Positions 5,616-11,718 of a DNA stretch of 11,718 bases are shown piece after piece. The translations under genes and the position numbers were made by a program. Every line of letters begins with the position of its first letter. The first letter of the stretch is position 1. The DNA comes from Cyanobacteria bacterium UBA9971 (GTDB lineage Bacteria; Cyanobacteriota; Vampirovibrionia; Gastranaerophilales; UBA9971): contig DNRP01000002.1 in NCBI GenBank assembly GCA_003499955.1, positions 25,667 through 37,384 of the forward strand. The letters run 5' to 3'. The notes under the pieces are model-generated. The model saw only the letters and a list, made by a program, of their open reading frames with translations, searched no databases and was not told the origin of the DNA.

Positions 5616-6314
5616 ATGGCTTTTTTAACAAGAATTAAGGAAGATATACAAACTATTTTCGATAACGACCCCGCAGCTAAAACTCTGCTGGAAGTGATTC
5701 TTTGCTATCCCGGATTGCATGCTTTACTGATGCACAGGCTTGCGCATAAATTATACAAAAAAGAAATTCCTCTTCTGCCGCGATTAATCTCAAATATTTC
5801 CAGAATCATCACCGGTGTAGAAATTCATCCCGGCGCCCAAATAGGCAAACAGTTTTTTATAGACCATGGAATGGGCGTTGTAATCGGAGAAACCACTATA
5901 ATAGGTGACAATGTTCTTGTTTATCAGGGTGTAACTCTTGGCGGTACAGGAAAAGAAACAGGAAAAAGACATCCTACTCTTAAAAACGATATTGTTGTGG
6001 GTTCCGGCGCGAAAATTCTCGGGAATATAACAATAGGAAACAATGTAAGAGTCGGCGCGGGTTCTGTTGTGATAGAAGATGTTCCTGATGATTCAACGGT
6101 AGTGGGTATTCCGGGAAGGGTTGTCGTACATAAAGGGCAAAAAAATCATAACTTGCAACATAATGTAATTCCCGATCCGATAAGAGATGCTTTAAGCGAG
6201 CTTACGCAGGAAATAAAAGATTTAAAGCAAATCATAAAAAGAGATTTGGGTACTAATACAGAAGAAAACAGCAATAGTGAAGAGAATAAGCATAACAACG
6301 GGTCGGGGATATAA
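5616..6314 (+). CDS. cysE: Serine O-acetyltransferase
   Basis: CysE acetylates serine from acetyl-CoA, the committed step of cysteine synthesis. The 232 residues form an N-terminal helical domain (1-60) and a left-handed beta-helix of hexapeptide repeats (about 67-175). VEIHPGAQIG, FIDHGMGVVIGET with the catalytic base H84, the VTLGGTGKETGKRHPT loop with H119, and VVGIPGR near the end are the family hallmarks. Glu69 takes the place of E. coli Asp143, as is usual in the shorter B. subtilis-type enzymes. After a coiled segment the tail is Asn/Glu-rich and flexible and ends in Gly-Ser-Gly-Ile. A terminal Ile of this kind is what inserts into the CysK active site in known cysteine synthase complexes. 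The gene is two bases from rfaE1, so the two are probably cotranscribed. A modest AAGG lies upstream of the ATG. Confidence 0.95.
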   Translation: MAFLTRIKEDIQTIFDNDPAAKTLLEVILCYPGLHALLMHRLAHKLYKKEIPLLPRLISNISRIITGVEIHPGAQIGKQFFIDHGMGVVIGETTIIGDNVLVYQGVTLGGTGKETGKRHPTLKNDIVVGSGAKILGNITIGNNVRVGAGSVVIEDVPDDSTVVGIPGRVVVHKGQKNHNLQHNVIPDPIRDALSELTQEIKDLKQIIKRDLGTNTEENSNSEENKHNNGSGI

Positions 6315-6316
6315 AC

Positions 6317-7330
6317 ATGTCAAATAAAGAAAAACTTTTTAAAATCATCGACAACTTCAAAAATTTTAAAATTCTTGTAATCGGGGATATCATTCTTGAC
6401 GAATATATCTGGGGAAAAGCCAGCAGGCTTTCGCCGGAAGCTCCTGTGCCTGTACTCGAGGTGAATAAATATTCATATATCCTTGGTGGAGCCGCAAACG
6501 TAGCAAATAATATAAGAACTCTCGGCGGAAAAGTGTGTTTAGCAGGAATTGTAGGCAAAGATTCCTCATCAGAGAAGCTTGATGAGATACTTTCCAAAAA
6601 TAATATTGATGTTTCCTGTATTATAAAAGATGAAAAACGTCCAACTACCATAAAAACAAGGCTTATAACACATAATCATCATCAGCTTGTCAGATTTGAC
6701 AGGGAAATTAAAGACGAAATATCTGAAAAGACAGAGCAGGAGTTTATTAAAAGAATTTATGAATCTATAGAAACAATAGATTTAATATTATTATCGGATT
6801 ATTCAAAAGGCGTTCTTACGCCAAATCTTAGTCAGGAGCTTATAAAACTTGCAAAACTTCACAAAAAGCCTGTACTTGTTGATCCGAAAGGGCTTGATTA
6901 CAGCAAATATTCAGGCGCGACGCTGATTACTCCGAACAGGCTTGAGGCAGAAACCGCAACAAAATCTCCGTCAGGTACAGCGCCTGAAATTCTTGTGCAA
7001 AGAGTAAAAGAGCAGCTTGAACTTGATTATGTAATGGTTACTCTTGGAGAAGACGGTATTCTTCTTTATATTGACGGCAAAACAAAACAGATTCCCGCTG
7101 TTACGTCAGAGGTTTATGATGTTACAGGCGCGGGAGATTCTTTGATTTCGGGAATTTCTCTGGCGCTTCTTGCTTCTGATGGAGATGTGGAAGTTTCTAT
7201 GGAGCTTGGAAATTATGCAGCAGGTGTTGCAGTGAGAAAAATCGGTACAACAGCCGTAACTCCGAAAGAATTAAAGCATATTATAGAACTTCATATTATG
7301 GAAAACGAAGAAGCAGCTGTTAATATATAA
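6317..7330 (+). CDS. rfaE1: D-glycero-beta-D-manno-heptose-7-phosphate kinase (RfaE domain I)
   Basis: This PfkB/ribokinase-fold enzyme phosphorylates heptose 7-phosphate at C1 to the 1,7-bisphosphate, on the route to ADP-heptose for the lipopolysaccharide inner core. The 337 residues cover the kinase half only of what is a fused HldE in E. coli. GDIILDEYIWG (23-33) and RLSPEAPVPV (37-46) are the diagnostic RfaE signature. GGAAN (57-61) binds the sugar, and DVTGAGD ends in the catalytic base D274. The start codon follows GGGGAT. It lies two bases after cysE, and the nucleotidyltransferase half follows 15 bases downstream as a separate gene, as in HldA/HldC-type organisms. The isomerase, phosphatase and epimerase genes of the pathway are not in this window. 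Confidence 0.93.
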   Translation: MSNKEKLFKIIDNFKNFKILVIGDIILDEYIWGKASRLSPEAPVPVLEVNKYSYILGGAANVANNIRTLGGKVCLAGIVGKDSSSEKLDEILSKNNIDVSCIIKDEKRPTTIKTRLITHNHHQLVRFDREIKDEISEKTEQEFIKRIYESIETIDLILLSDYSKGVLTPNLSQELIKLAKLHKKPVLVDPKGLDYSKYSGATLITPNRLEAETATKSPSGTAPEILVQRVKEQLELDYVMVTLGEDGILLYIDGKTKQIPAVTSEVYDVTGAGDSLISGISLALLASDGDVEVSMELGNYAAGVAVRKIGTTAVTPKELKHIIELHIMENEEAAVNI

Positions 7331-7345
7331 AAAGGTAACTAAAAA

Positions 7346-7822
7346 ATGGGTGAAGTAGTCGAATTAAAACAACTTTTAAATATAGTTTCCGGGCTAAAAA
7401 AGCAAAATAAAACTATAGTAACCACAAACGGGTGTTTTGATATAATTCATGCCGGTCATGTGAGGTATTTAAAACACGCAAAAGAACTCGGGGATGTTTT
7501 AATAGTTTGTTTGAATTCAGACGCTTCTGTGCAAAGACTTAAAGGTCCTTCAAGACCTTTAAATCATCAGGACGACAGGGCAGAAGTTATGTCGGCTCTT
7601 GAAGCGGTAAATTATGTGGTGGTTTTTGATGAAGATACACCTGTATATATTCTTGCAAAAATTAAGCCCGATATTCACGTAAAAGGCGGGGATTATTCAG
7701 AAGAAACACTGCCTGAAACCGCCGTAATAAAACAAGGCGGCGGTAAAATTCAGTTTATTCCCTTTGTTGAAGGACGCTCAACCACAAATATAATCAATAA
7801 AATTCATCAAAATAGTAATTAA
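7346..7822 (+). CDS. rfaE2: Heptose 1-phosphate nucleotidyltransferase (RfaE domain II)
   Basis: This cytidylyltransferase-fold enzyme transfers an adenylyl group from ATP to heptose 1-phosphate, giving ADP-heptose. The 158 residues equal a stand-alone HldC/RfaE domain II. TNGCFDIIHAGH (27-38) contains the HxGH nucleotide-binding motif (H35, H38). LNSDASVQRLKGPSRPL is the conserved substrate loop, HVKGGDY is typical of the family, and GRSTTNII (143-150) is the second ATP-binding motif. AAAGGT precedes the ATG. The gene ends ten bases before the stop of a convergent gene with no obvious terminator between them. Confidence 0.94.
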   Translation: MGEVVELKQLLNIVSGLKKQNKTIVTTNGCFDIIHAGHVRYLKHAKELGDVLIVCLNSDASVQRLKGPSRPLNHQDDRAEVMSALEAVNYVVVFDEDTPVYILAKIKPDIHVKGGDYSEETLPETAVIKQGGGKIQFIPFVEGRSTTNIINKIHQNSN

Positions 7823-7831
7823 ATCAAACAA

Positions 7832-8422
7832 TTATTTCTCCGCCTCTGTTTTTATGGATCTCATAATTTTTGTTGCATCACCGCGCAGGGCTTTGCCTAT
7901 AAATTCAGGTATATAAAAACCCGGATCGGAATAAATCCTGTACGCAAGTATTGTTTTGTTTTCATGTGGAATTATTTCAAAGTAGCCGTAAAGCTCTTTA
8001 AAAGCTCCGCCTACTTTTTTAAATTTCATTCTTCTGTATTTTTCAGATGTGTCAAAAACAAGAATATAATTAAAGCTTGGCAACAGGTCACATAATTTCA
8101 CTGTTGTAACAACTTTTTGTTTTTCATTTTTTTCTTCAACAATATCTGCTTTTTTTACCTGATGAATAAATTTAGGAAGGTTTTCTTTATCGTCAAGTAC
8201 ATTCCATACTTTTCTGGTCGGTGCATTAATTAGTATTTTGCTTTCAGAACCTTTTAATCCAGCACGCAACTGTGCTGTAAGTGATTTTTGGATAACATTT
8301 CCTCTTTCAAGACTGTCAAATTCTTCAGACGGGATTATTATAGCGTTTGCACTAGTAGAAAAAAGACAACTTAAAGATAAAAACATTCCTAATATAAATG
8401 GCAACAACTTTTTCCTGTTCAC
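7832..8422 (-). CDS. Exported SRPBCC (START/Coq10-like) fold protein
   Basis: The 196 residues begin with a signal peptide: MNRKK, a hydrophobic stretch, and TSANA with likely cleavage after residue 27. The Cys at 19 is not in a convincing lipobox. From about residue 60, KILINAPTRKVWNVLDDKENLPKFIH and then a curved-sheet pattern ending in a long helix (FIGKALRGDATKIMRSIK) match the SRPBCC superfamily of hydrophobic-ligand-binding folds (polyketide cyclase, Coq10, START). The ligand is unknown; a lipid or isoprenoid carrier role in the periplasm is plausible by family analogy. The start codon is GTG (8422-8420), chosen because AAGGGGAG lies eight bases upstream and the full signal peptide follows; the next in-frame Met would truncate the signal. 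The gene is divergent from rplU. Confidence 0.85.
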   Translation of the reverse strand: MNRKKLLPFILGMFLSLSCLFSTSANAIIIPSEEFDSLERGNVIQKSLTAQLRAGLKGSESKILINAPTRKVWNVLDDKENLPKFIHQVKKADIVEEKNEKQKVVTTVKLCDLLPSFNYILVFDTSEKYRRMKFKKVGGAFKELYGYFEIIPHENKTILAYRIYSDPGFYIPEFIGKALRGDATKIMRSIKTEAEK

Positions 8423-8555
8423 AGGTTTTTCTCCCCTTGATCTCCGGTGAATAATACAAAATGCTATTTTAAATCTGTTGATTTAAAGATTACATAAGCC
8501 AGTTGAGCAGTTTTTACAAAAGCAAATAATTAAAATTTTCTTTGAATAAAATAAA

Positions 8556-8584
8556 TTGACAATAAACTATGATGTTGTTATATT
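8556..8584 (+). promoter_or_regulatory. Strong promoter of the rplU-rpmA operon
   Basis: A consensus TTGACA (8556-8561) and TATATT (8579-8584) are 17 bases apart. TG two positions before the -10 (8576-8577) makes an extended -10. This fits the high expression needed for ribosomal proteins. Transcription would start near 8591. Confidence 0.75.
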
Positions 8585-8588
8585 AACC

Positions 8589-8607
8589 ATGCGCTTCTAT
8601 AGCGTGT
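8589..8607 (+). promoter_or_regulatory. Hairpin at the start of the rplU leader
   Basis: ATGCGCT (8589-8595) and AGCGTGT (8601-8607) can form a seven-pair stem (with two G-T pairs) over a five-base loop at the very 5' end of the predicted transcript. Ribosomal protein leaders are often autoregulatory. I cannot match this one to a specific leader family. Confidence 0.35.
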
Positions 8608-8652
8608 GTTATTTATGTATGATAATTAAGAGAAAAGATAAGGGACGAGCAA

Positions 8653-9123
8653 ATGCTTGCAATAGTTGAAACTTGTGGAAAACAATACGAAATACAAGAG
8701 GGCAGATATATTGACGTTGAGTTTTTAGGTAAAGACGAAAACGAAACCCTTGAACTTGATAAAGTAGTGATGATAGTAGCGGGTGAGCAATCACAAATTG
8801 GTCAGCCATACCTTGAAGGCGCTACAGTAAAAGTAACAGTGCTTAAAAACGGAAAAGAAAAGAAAGTTCTTGTTTACAAACAAAGACGTAAAAAAGGTTA
8901 TCGCAAAAAAAACGGTCATAGACAGCAATTTTCCAGAATTATGATAGAAAGTATTGATTTTCCGGGAAAAGCTGATGTTTTGGCTGCTGAAACACCTAAA
9001 GAAACTAAAGTAAAAACTGCTAAAAAAGCAGCAGTTAAAACCGAAACTAAAGTAAAAACTACTAAAAAAACAACAGCTAAAGCTGAAACAAAACAAGAAG
9101 AAACCCCAACAGAAGAAAATTAA
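8653..9123 (+). CDS. rplU: 50S ribosomal protein L21 with lysine-rich C-terminal tail
   Basis: L21 binds 23S rRNA in the large subunit. Residues 1-103 match the whole family: MLAIVETCGKQYEI at the start, then KVLVYKQRRKKGYRKKNGHRQ and FSRIMIESI at the end. Typical L21 stops there. This one continues for about 50 residues rich in Lys, Thr, Ala and Glu that contain a 14-residue tandem repeat (117-130 and 131-144, beginning ETKVKT). AAGGGA lies seven bases before the ATG. The gene is cotranscribed with rpmA 35 bases downstream. The Prp/YsxB protease gene that sits between these two in Firmicutes is absent, consistent with the L27 start seen here. Confidence 0.96.
   Translation: MLAIVETCGKQYEIQEGRYIDVEFLGKDENETLELDKVVMIVAGEQSQIGQPYLEGATVKVTVLKNGKEKKVLVYKQRRKKGYRKKNGHRQQFSRIMIESIDFPGKADVLAAETPKETKVKTAKKAAVKTETKVKTTKKTTAKAETKQEETPTEEN
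9001..9084 (+). repeat. 42-base tandem repeat in the rplU tail
   Basis: Two adjacent 42-base copies (9001-9042 and 9043-9084) both begin gaaactaaagtaaaaact and encode the 14-residue repeat of the L21 tail. A shorter third start (gaaacaaaa) follows. This looks like a simple in-frame duplication. Confidence 0.85.
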
Positions 9124-9158
9124 GTTATTATTATTAAAATAAAAGGTGGTGAATCCTA

Positions 9159-9416
9159 ATGGCTCATAAGAAGGGTGTAGGCTCAACAAAGAACGGTCGC
9201 GACAGTCATGCGCAGCGATTGGGCGTAAAAAAATATGGCGGTCAGGTTGTTAAATCAGGCAATATTTTAGTACGTCAAAGAGGAACAAAATTCCATCCCG
9301 GAAATAACGTCGGTATCGGTTCAGATGATACATTATTTGCAACTATTGACGGTGTTGTAACTTTTGAAAAACACAGAAGAGACAGAACACAGGTTAGCGT
9401 TTACGCGGCTGGTTAG
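9159..9416 (+). CDS. rpmA: 50S ribosomal protein L27
   Basis: L27 reaches the peptidyl transferase centre with its N-terminal arm and helps in assembly and tRNA positioning. The 85 residues are full length. [19 protein letters not shown] is the conserved N-terminus, and the protein begins directly with it. There is no extra leader peptide of the Firmicutes type that needs processing. [21 protein letters not shown] follows the family closely. The start has a strong AAAGGTGGTG site. It is the second gene of the rplU operon; obgE, its usual neighbour in many bacteria, does not follow. Confidence 0.97.
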   Translation: MAHKKGVGSTKNGRDSHAQRLGVKKYGGQVVKSGNILVRQRGTKFHPGNNVGIGSDDTLFATIDGVVTFEKHRRDRTQVSVYAAG

Positions 9417-9438
9417 TTTTTCTCTCGAATACACTTTT

Positions 9439-9474
9439 AAAAGAAAAGACTGCTATTGAGCAGTCTTTTCTTTT
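9439..9474. terminator. Bidirectional intrinsic terminator between rpmA and ftsQ
   Basis: A perfect 16-bp inverted repeat (9439-9454 and 9459-9474), with GACTGCT at the loop end of its left arm, closes over a four-base loop. Its A/T-rich bases give U-rich tails in both directions, so it can end both convergent transcripts. The TAG stop of the minus-strand ftsQ-like gene (9455-9453) falls at the loop, and the right arm is coding sequence for that protein's last residues. Confidence 0.9.
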
Positions 9475-10364
9475 GGCGGTTCCTGTTTTTTCTCTTTATC
9501 CTTAAGTTTTATGGAAACATTGTCCCACCTTAAGTCTATATATTCTATTTCATTTTTTGTTTTTAAAGCTTCGGGAAGAACAGGGATAACTTTAACAATA
9601 TTGGAAAAAGTTGTACTTCCGTTGATTCTGCCGATTCTTAGCTTGACATCTTTAAGTTGAATAAAAACATCATCGGGGTTTCTTATATCTATATATTCGA
9701 GTTTTTCATTGGAGGAATTTTCGATATAAAAGGCAAGATCGGTTAAATATTTTATTAATTTAGGCGACCAGAGAGAAAACTGGTCATAAGTAATTATTTT
9801 ATAAGTTTCTTTTGATGGCGATAACGGCAGATATTCTTTTCCAAGAATCTTTATAATTCCGTCATCATTTGTAAAAACAGCGACAGGTTCTATTTTTGGA
9901 GTCGGTGTAATTGACAAAACAGGAGTTCTTTCGTCAAGAACTATTCTTAATCTTGCAGGAAACCAGTATCTTCTTATAAATACTTTTTTAACGGGTGTTA
10001 ATTCAAGTATTTTATTTTCAAAAGACTTTGTATTTAAAAGATAAACAGGTTTATCGGGAATTTTAAGAGTTTTAAGCTTTGAAAGTAATTGTCTTGTAGA
10101 AACAATTTTATTGCCTTCTATTTCTAAATATTTATTCGGATAAGATGTAAATATATTTTTGTTTAGATACCATTGAGGCAAATCAATAATTATCCAAAAA
10201 ATCAAAACAAGAAGCCCTATAGAAAAAATGCGCGCCCAAAATCTGATATTTTCCCTGAAAATTTTAGTTTTGCGAAGGTTTCGTCTTTTTTTAAACTGGC
10301 TAAGTTTTCTTTTATTATAATTGTCTATAATTTGAGATTCTCTATCAGGAGATATTGTTTTCAT
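9453..10364 (-). CDS. ftsQ: FtsQ/DivIB-type cell division protein
   Basis: FtsQ is a bitopic divisome protein that links early and late division proteins through FtsL/FtsB. The 303 residues show a basic cytoplasmic N-terminus (1-42), one membrane segment (about 43-61), and a POTRA domain (about 78-146: YLEIEGNKIVSTRQLL, then VKKVFIRRYWFPARLRIVLDERTPV). After this comes the FtsQ beta domain with the closing strand EYIDLRWDNVSIKL (274-287), followed by a charged Lys/Pro/Glu tail. These features together are characteristic of FtsQ. The start ATG has only a weak purine-rich upstream stretch. It is isolated from murC/murB/ftsA/ftsZ, which normally adjoin it, and converges on rpmA. Its stop codon lies in the shared terminator. 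Confidence 0.85.
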   Translation of the reverse strand: MKTISPDRESQIIDNYNKRKLSQFKKRRNLRKTKIFRENIRFWARIFSIGLLVLIFWIIIDLPQWYLNKNIFTSYPNKYLEIEGNKIVSTRQLLSKLKTLKIPDKPVYLLNTKSFENKILELTPVKKVFIRRYWFPARLRIVLDERTPVLSITPTPKIEPVAVFTNDDGIIKILGKEYLPLSPSKETYKIITYDQFSLWSPKLIKYLTDLAFYIENSSNEKLEYIDIRNPDDVFIQLKDVKLRIGRINGSTTFSNIVKVIPVLPEALKTKNEIEYIDLRWDNVSIKLKDKEKKQEPPKEKTAQ

Positions 10365-10414
10365 TCTTTTTAGTACTTTCTTCTCTTTATAGGGAAATCA
10401 AAATCTGATTTTTT

Positions 10415-10634
10415 CTTAATTAACCTGAGTCGCTAATTAGGCAAAACACTTATCAATAGCGGGTTGTCATTCTGAGGACTTTAGTCCGAAGAATCTGTCT
10501 ATATGAGTATTAAAGCTTATATCCCAAAAGGGACAAATGCCCCCTTCTTTTTTGATACTCAATCAAAAAAGAGGGTTCCCTGCTTCGCTCAACATGACAA
10601 TTCAAAAATTAATTCGCGACTCGAGTTAATTAAG
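10415..10634. repeat. Outer 25-bp inverted repeats enclosing a repeat element (MITE-like)
   Basis: Bases 10415-10439 and 10610-10634 are inverted repeats matching at 22 of 25 positions (the left copy begins CTTAATTAACC and contains GAGTCGC). They enclose about 170 bases including the palindromic element 10464-10600. No transposase and no obvious target duplication are visible. Confidence 0.65.
10464..10600. repeat. Palindromic intergenic repeat element 3 (REP/MITE-like)
   Basis: The element is bounded by TTGTCAT (10464-10470) and ATGACAA (10594-10600). Inside are GGACTttAGTCC (10476-10487), TCCCaaaaGGGA (10522-10533) and a C-rich/T-rich hairpin module (10538-10581). That module is 39 of 44 bases identical to the one in element 1 (2454-2497). 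The left half (gtcattctgaggactttagtccgaagaatc class) differs from that of elements 1 and 2. Confidence 0.75.
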
Positions 10635-10740
10635 ATTATATAACTTTAGAAACTATATAACAATTTTTTTAATTAAAAGGCAAAAAATACAAGTTTCTTG
10701 TTTTTATAAATATAAGAGCATATTTTTTAAGGGACTGTCT

Positions 10741-11460
10741 ATGAAAAATTTTATAAATTTTCTTATAAAAAAATTAAAAAAGCAGCCTGAAAAAACTATT
10801 TTTCAAGGGAGTTTAATGCGTAAATTTTCCGGTAAAACTTCCAAGAAATTTATTACTTCAAATGATTCGCTTTCTATTGATGCAAAACAAATCTTTATAA
10901 AAGAAGAAATTAATGCTGAAGCAAAAGCTATCCTTAAAGATGCTGTAAATAATCCTGAAATTCTGGTTAATTTCATAAAATCAAAAGGAACTAAAGTAAT
11001 AAAATCTAAATACATGAAACCTGTTTTGTTCTTAATCGGGGAGCAAACGGGATTTTTGCCGCCATTAAAAGGTTTTAAGGCTTCTGCTCTTAATATTCTT
11101 TTAAATATAATTTCGGGGGCGGGATTAAAAGTTGATTCCAAAACGCCTGCGCTTTTTGCGCTTGATGATAAGCCCGTTAATATTTATTTGCTTTCACACC
11201 AGTTTCATTTATGGCTTTCATACATAAATGAGCTTCCCGGCTTTGATGAAAATACAAGGAAGAATTTCAAAAATGTATGGGATTCAAACGTCAATTCGTT
11301 AGAAGTCGGAAAACTTTCCATAGAAGAAATTTTATCCCTCAAGGACGCTATGGCAAGGGATATGGAAGCTCTGAAATTTGTTAAGGAAATGACCAGAGAA
11401 TTTGTGGGACAAAAACAATCTCTTCAAAAAATAAAACAGGGCGGAAGCGCAAATATTTAA
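10741..11460 (+). CDS. Orphan 239-residue hypothetical protein
   Basis: I do not recognise this protein. The ATG has AAGGGA seven bases upstream and a strong terminator follows the stop, so it looks like an expressed single gene. The first 20 residues form a basic, partly hydrophobic helix (NFINFLIKKLKK) that could lie on a membrane, but there is no clear signal peptide. The middle (90-160) is more hydrophobic (KPVLFLIGEQTGFLPPL, ALNILLNIISGAG) and is followed by SHQFHLWLSYINELPGF and a Lys-rich helical C-terminus. No catalytic motif is evident. The gene lies between ftsQ-like and rpsO with no functional hint from context. Confidence 0.75.
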   Translation: MKNFINFLIKKLKKQPEKTIFQGSLMRKFSGKTSKKFITSNDSLSIDAKQIFIKEEINAEAKAILKDAVNNPEILVNFIKSKGTKVIKSKYMKPVLFLIGEQTGFLPPLKGFKASALNILLNIISGAGLKVDSKTPALFALDDKPVNIYLLSHQFHLWLSYINELPGFDENTRKNFKNVWDSNVNSLEVGKLSIEEILSLKDAMARDMEALKFVKEMTREFVGQKQSLQKIKQGGSANI

Positions 11461-11498
11461 GAAAAAAGAGCCTTAATTTAAATTAAGGCTCTTTTTTC
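11461..11498. terminator. Perfect 38-bp palindromic bidirectional terminator
   Basis: The bases form a perfect palindrome (left half 11461-11479, right half 11480-11498) with an AGAGCCTTAA/TTAAGGCTCT core and A6/T6 flanks, immediately after the orphan gene's stop. The T-rich tail on both strands lets it serve that gene and the convergent rpsO. Confidence 0.92.
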
Positions 11499-11517
11499 TT
11501 TTTTATATAAAAATAAA

Positions 11518-11718
11518 TTACTTACGAATTCCAAGTTTTTCAATTAAAGATCTGTATCTTTCAATTTCTTCGTTTTTAAGATAGCCTAAAAGTTTTTTTC
11601 TTTTTCCAACCATCATTAAAAGACCGCGACGACCTTGGAAATCTTTTTTGTGTTCTTTTAAATGTTCTGTAAGTTCTTTAATTTTTTCCGTTAAAAGCGC
11701 GACTTGAACTTCTACAGA
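11518..11718 (-). CDS. rpsO: 30S ribosomal protein S15, N-terminus outside window
   Basis: S15 binds the central domain of 16S rRNA and nucleates platform assembly. The 66 visible C-terminal residues ([20 protein letters not shown], then [40 protein letters not shown] and LGIRK) match the family throughout, including the rRNA-binding [11 protein letters not shown] stretch. About 23 residues are missing at the N-terminus beyond the window edge. Its 3' end is terminated by the shared palindrome. Confidence 0.96.
   Translation of the reverse strand, partial: SVEVQVALLTEKIKELTEHLKEHKKDFQGRRGLLMMVGKRKKLLGYLKNEEIERYRSLIEKLGIRK

Larger units (their letters stand above)
8423..8652. other. Divergent intergenic region between SRPBCC gene and rplU
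   Basis: The 230 bases contain the minus-strand ribosome binding site (ctcccctt, 8431-8438), the rplU promoter and the rplU leader. A TATTAT on the minus strand (8456-8451) could be a -10 box for the SRPBCC gene, but it has no good -35. No other gene is visible. Confidence 0.4.
10365..10740. other. Divergent intergenic region between ftsQ-like gene and orphan gene
   Basis: The 376 bases are dominated by a nested inverted-repeat element (10415-10634). The remainder is AT-rich. I see the AAGGGA ribosome binding site of the plus-strand orphan gene at 10729-10734 and a TATAAA about 30 bases before it, but no convincing -35. No coding sequence is supported here. Confidence 0.45.

Noticed and set aside
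6253..6651. A minus-strand 132-codon frame across the cysE/rfaE1 junction
   Set aside because: It is antisense to two strongly supported enzymes and has no recognisable motif.
8238..8450. A 70-codon plus-strand frame opposite the SRPBCC gene start
   Set aside because: It is antisense to the signal-peptide region of a well-supported gene and has no ribosome binding site.
9124..9158. Missing Prp protease gene between rplU and rpmA
   Set aside because: Not an anomaly: this L27 starts directly with MAHKKG and has no cleavable extension, so the protease is not needed.
8791..9189. A Phe/Ser/Cys-rich minus-strand frame across rplU
   Set aside because: It is the shadow of the lysine-rich L21 tail read on the opposite strand.

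Overview
The window is AT-rich (by eye about one third G+C) bacterial chromosome with mostly housekeeping genes and short intergenic spaces. An outer-membrane-type lifestyle is suggested by the pair of heptose-activation enzymes (RfaE1/RfaE2). The L27 has no Prp-cleaved N-terminal extension, CysE is the short B. subtilis/cyanobacterial type, and MITE/REP-like palindromes of the tgtcattgcgag type lie between genes. Together with several orphan proteins, these traits fit a non-photosynthetic relative of the cyanobacteria (Vampirovibrionia/Melainabacteria, e.g. Gastranaerophilales). That placement is an inference from overall character; no 16S or other decisive marker is present.

Layout. 1-749 (minus): 5' part of a phospholipase D-like gene running off the left edge. 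1050-1289 (plus): a single-gene unit with its own promoter and terminator, encoding a small secreted Cys/Pro/Lys-rich peptide with six PCP motifs. 1450-4575 (plus): TPR protein, Era GTPase and cysteine synthase CysK, separated by two palindromic repeat elements; the first supplies the stop codon of the TPR gene. 4597-5163 (minus): an orphan 188-residue protein. 5164-5615: a structured intergenic stretch holding an AT-rich inverted repeat, a candidate promoter and a 27-residue membrane mini-protein gene with a strong ribosome binding site. 5616-7822 (plus): compact run cysE - rfaE1 (hldA-like) - rfaE2 (hldC-like). 7832-8420ish (minus): exported SRPBCC-fold protein with a GTG start. 8556-9474 (plus): rplU-rpmA with a clear promoter and strong terminator; L21 has a repetitive lysine-rich tail. 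9453-10364 (minus): FtsQ-like division protein whose stop codon lies in the loop of the shared bidirectional terminator. 10365-10740: divergent intergenic region with a nested inverted-repeat element. 10741-11460 (plus): orphan 239-residue protein. 11518-11718 (minus): 3' end of rpsO, facing the preceding gene across a perfect 38-bp palindromic terminator.

How the genes fit together. CysE makes O-acetylserine and CysK converts it with sulfide to cysteine. CysE ends in Gly-Ser-Gly-Ile, the type of tail that docks into CysK in the known cysteine synthase complex, although the two genes are separated here by the orphan gene and the mini-protein gene. RfaE1 and RfaE2 provide the kinase and nucleotidyltransferase steps of ADP-heptose synthesis. 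Era, L21, L27 and S15 belong to ribosome biogenesis and translation, and FtsQ to the divisome.

The most promising undescribed items are the PCP-repeat secreted peptide, the 27-residue hydrophobic peptide with its heavily structured transcript (toxin-like in appearance, function unknown), the nested and module-sharing repeat elements, and the orphan proteins. No CRISPR array, tRNA, rRNA or intact insertion sequence was seen.
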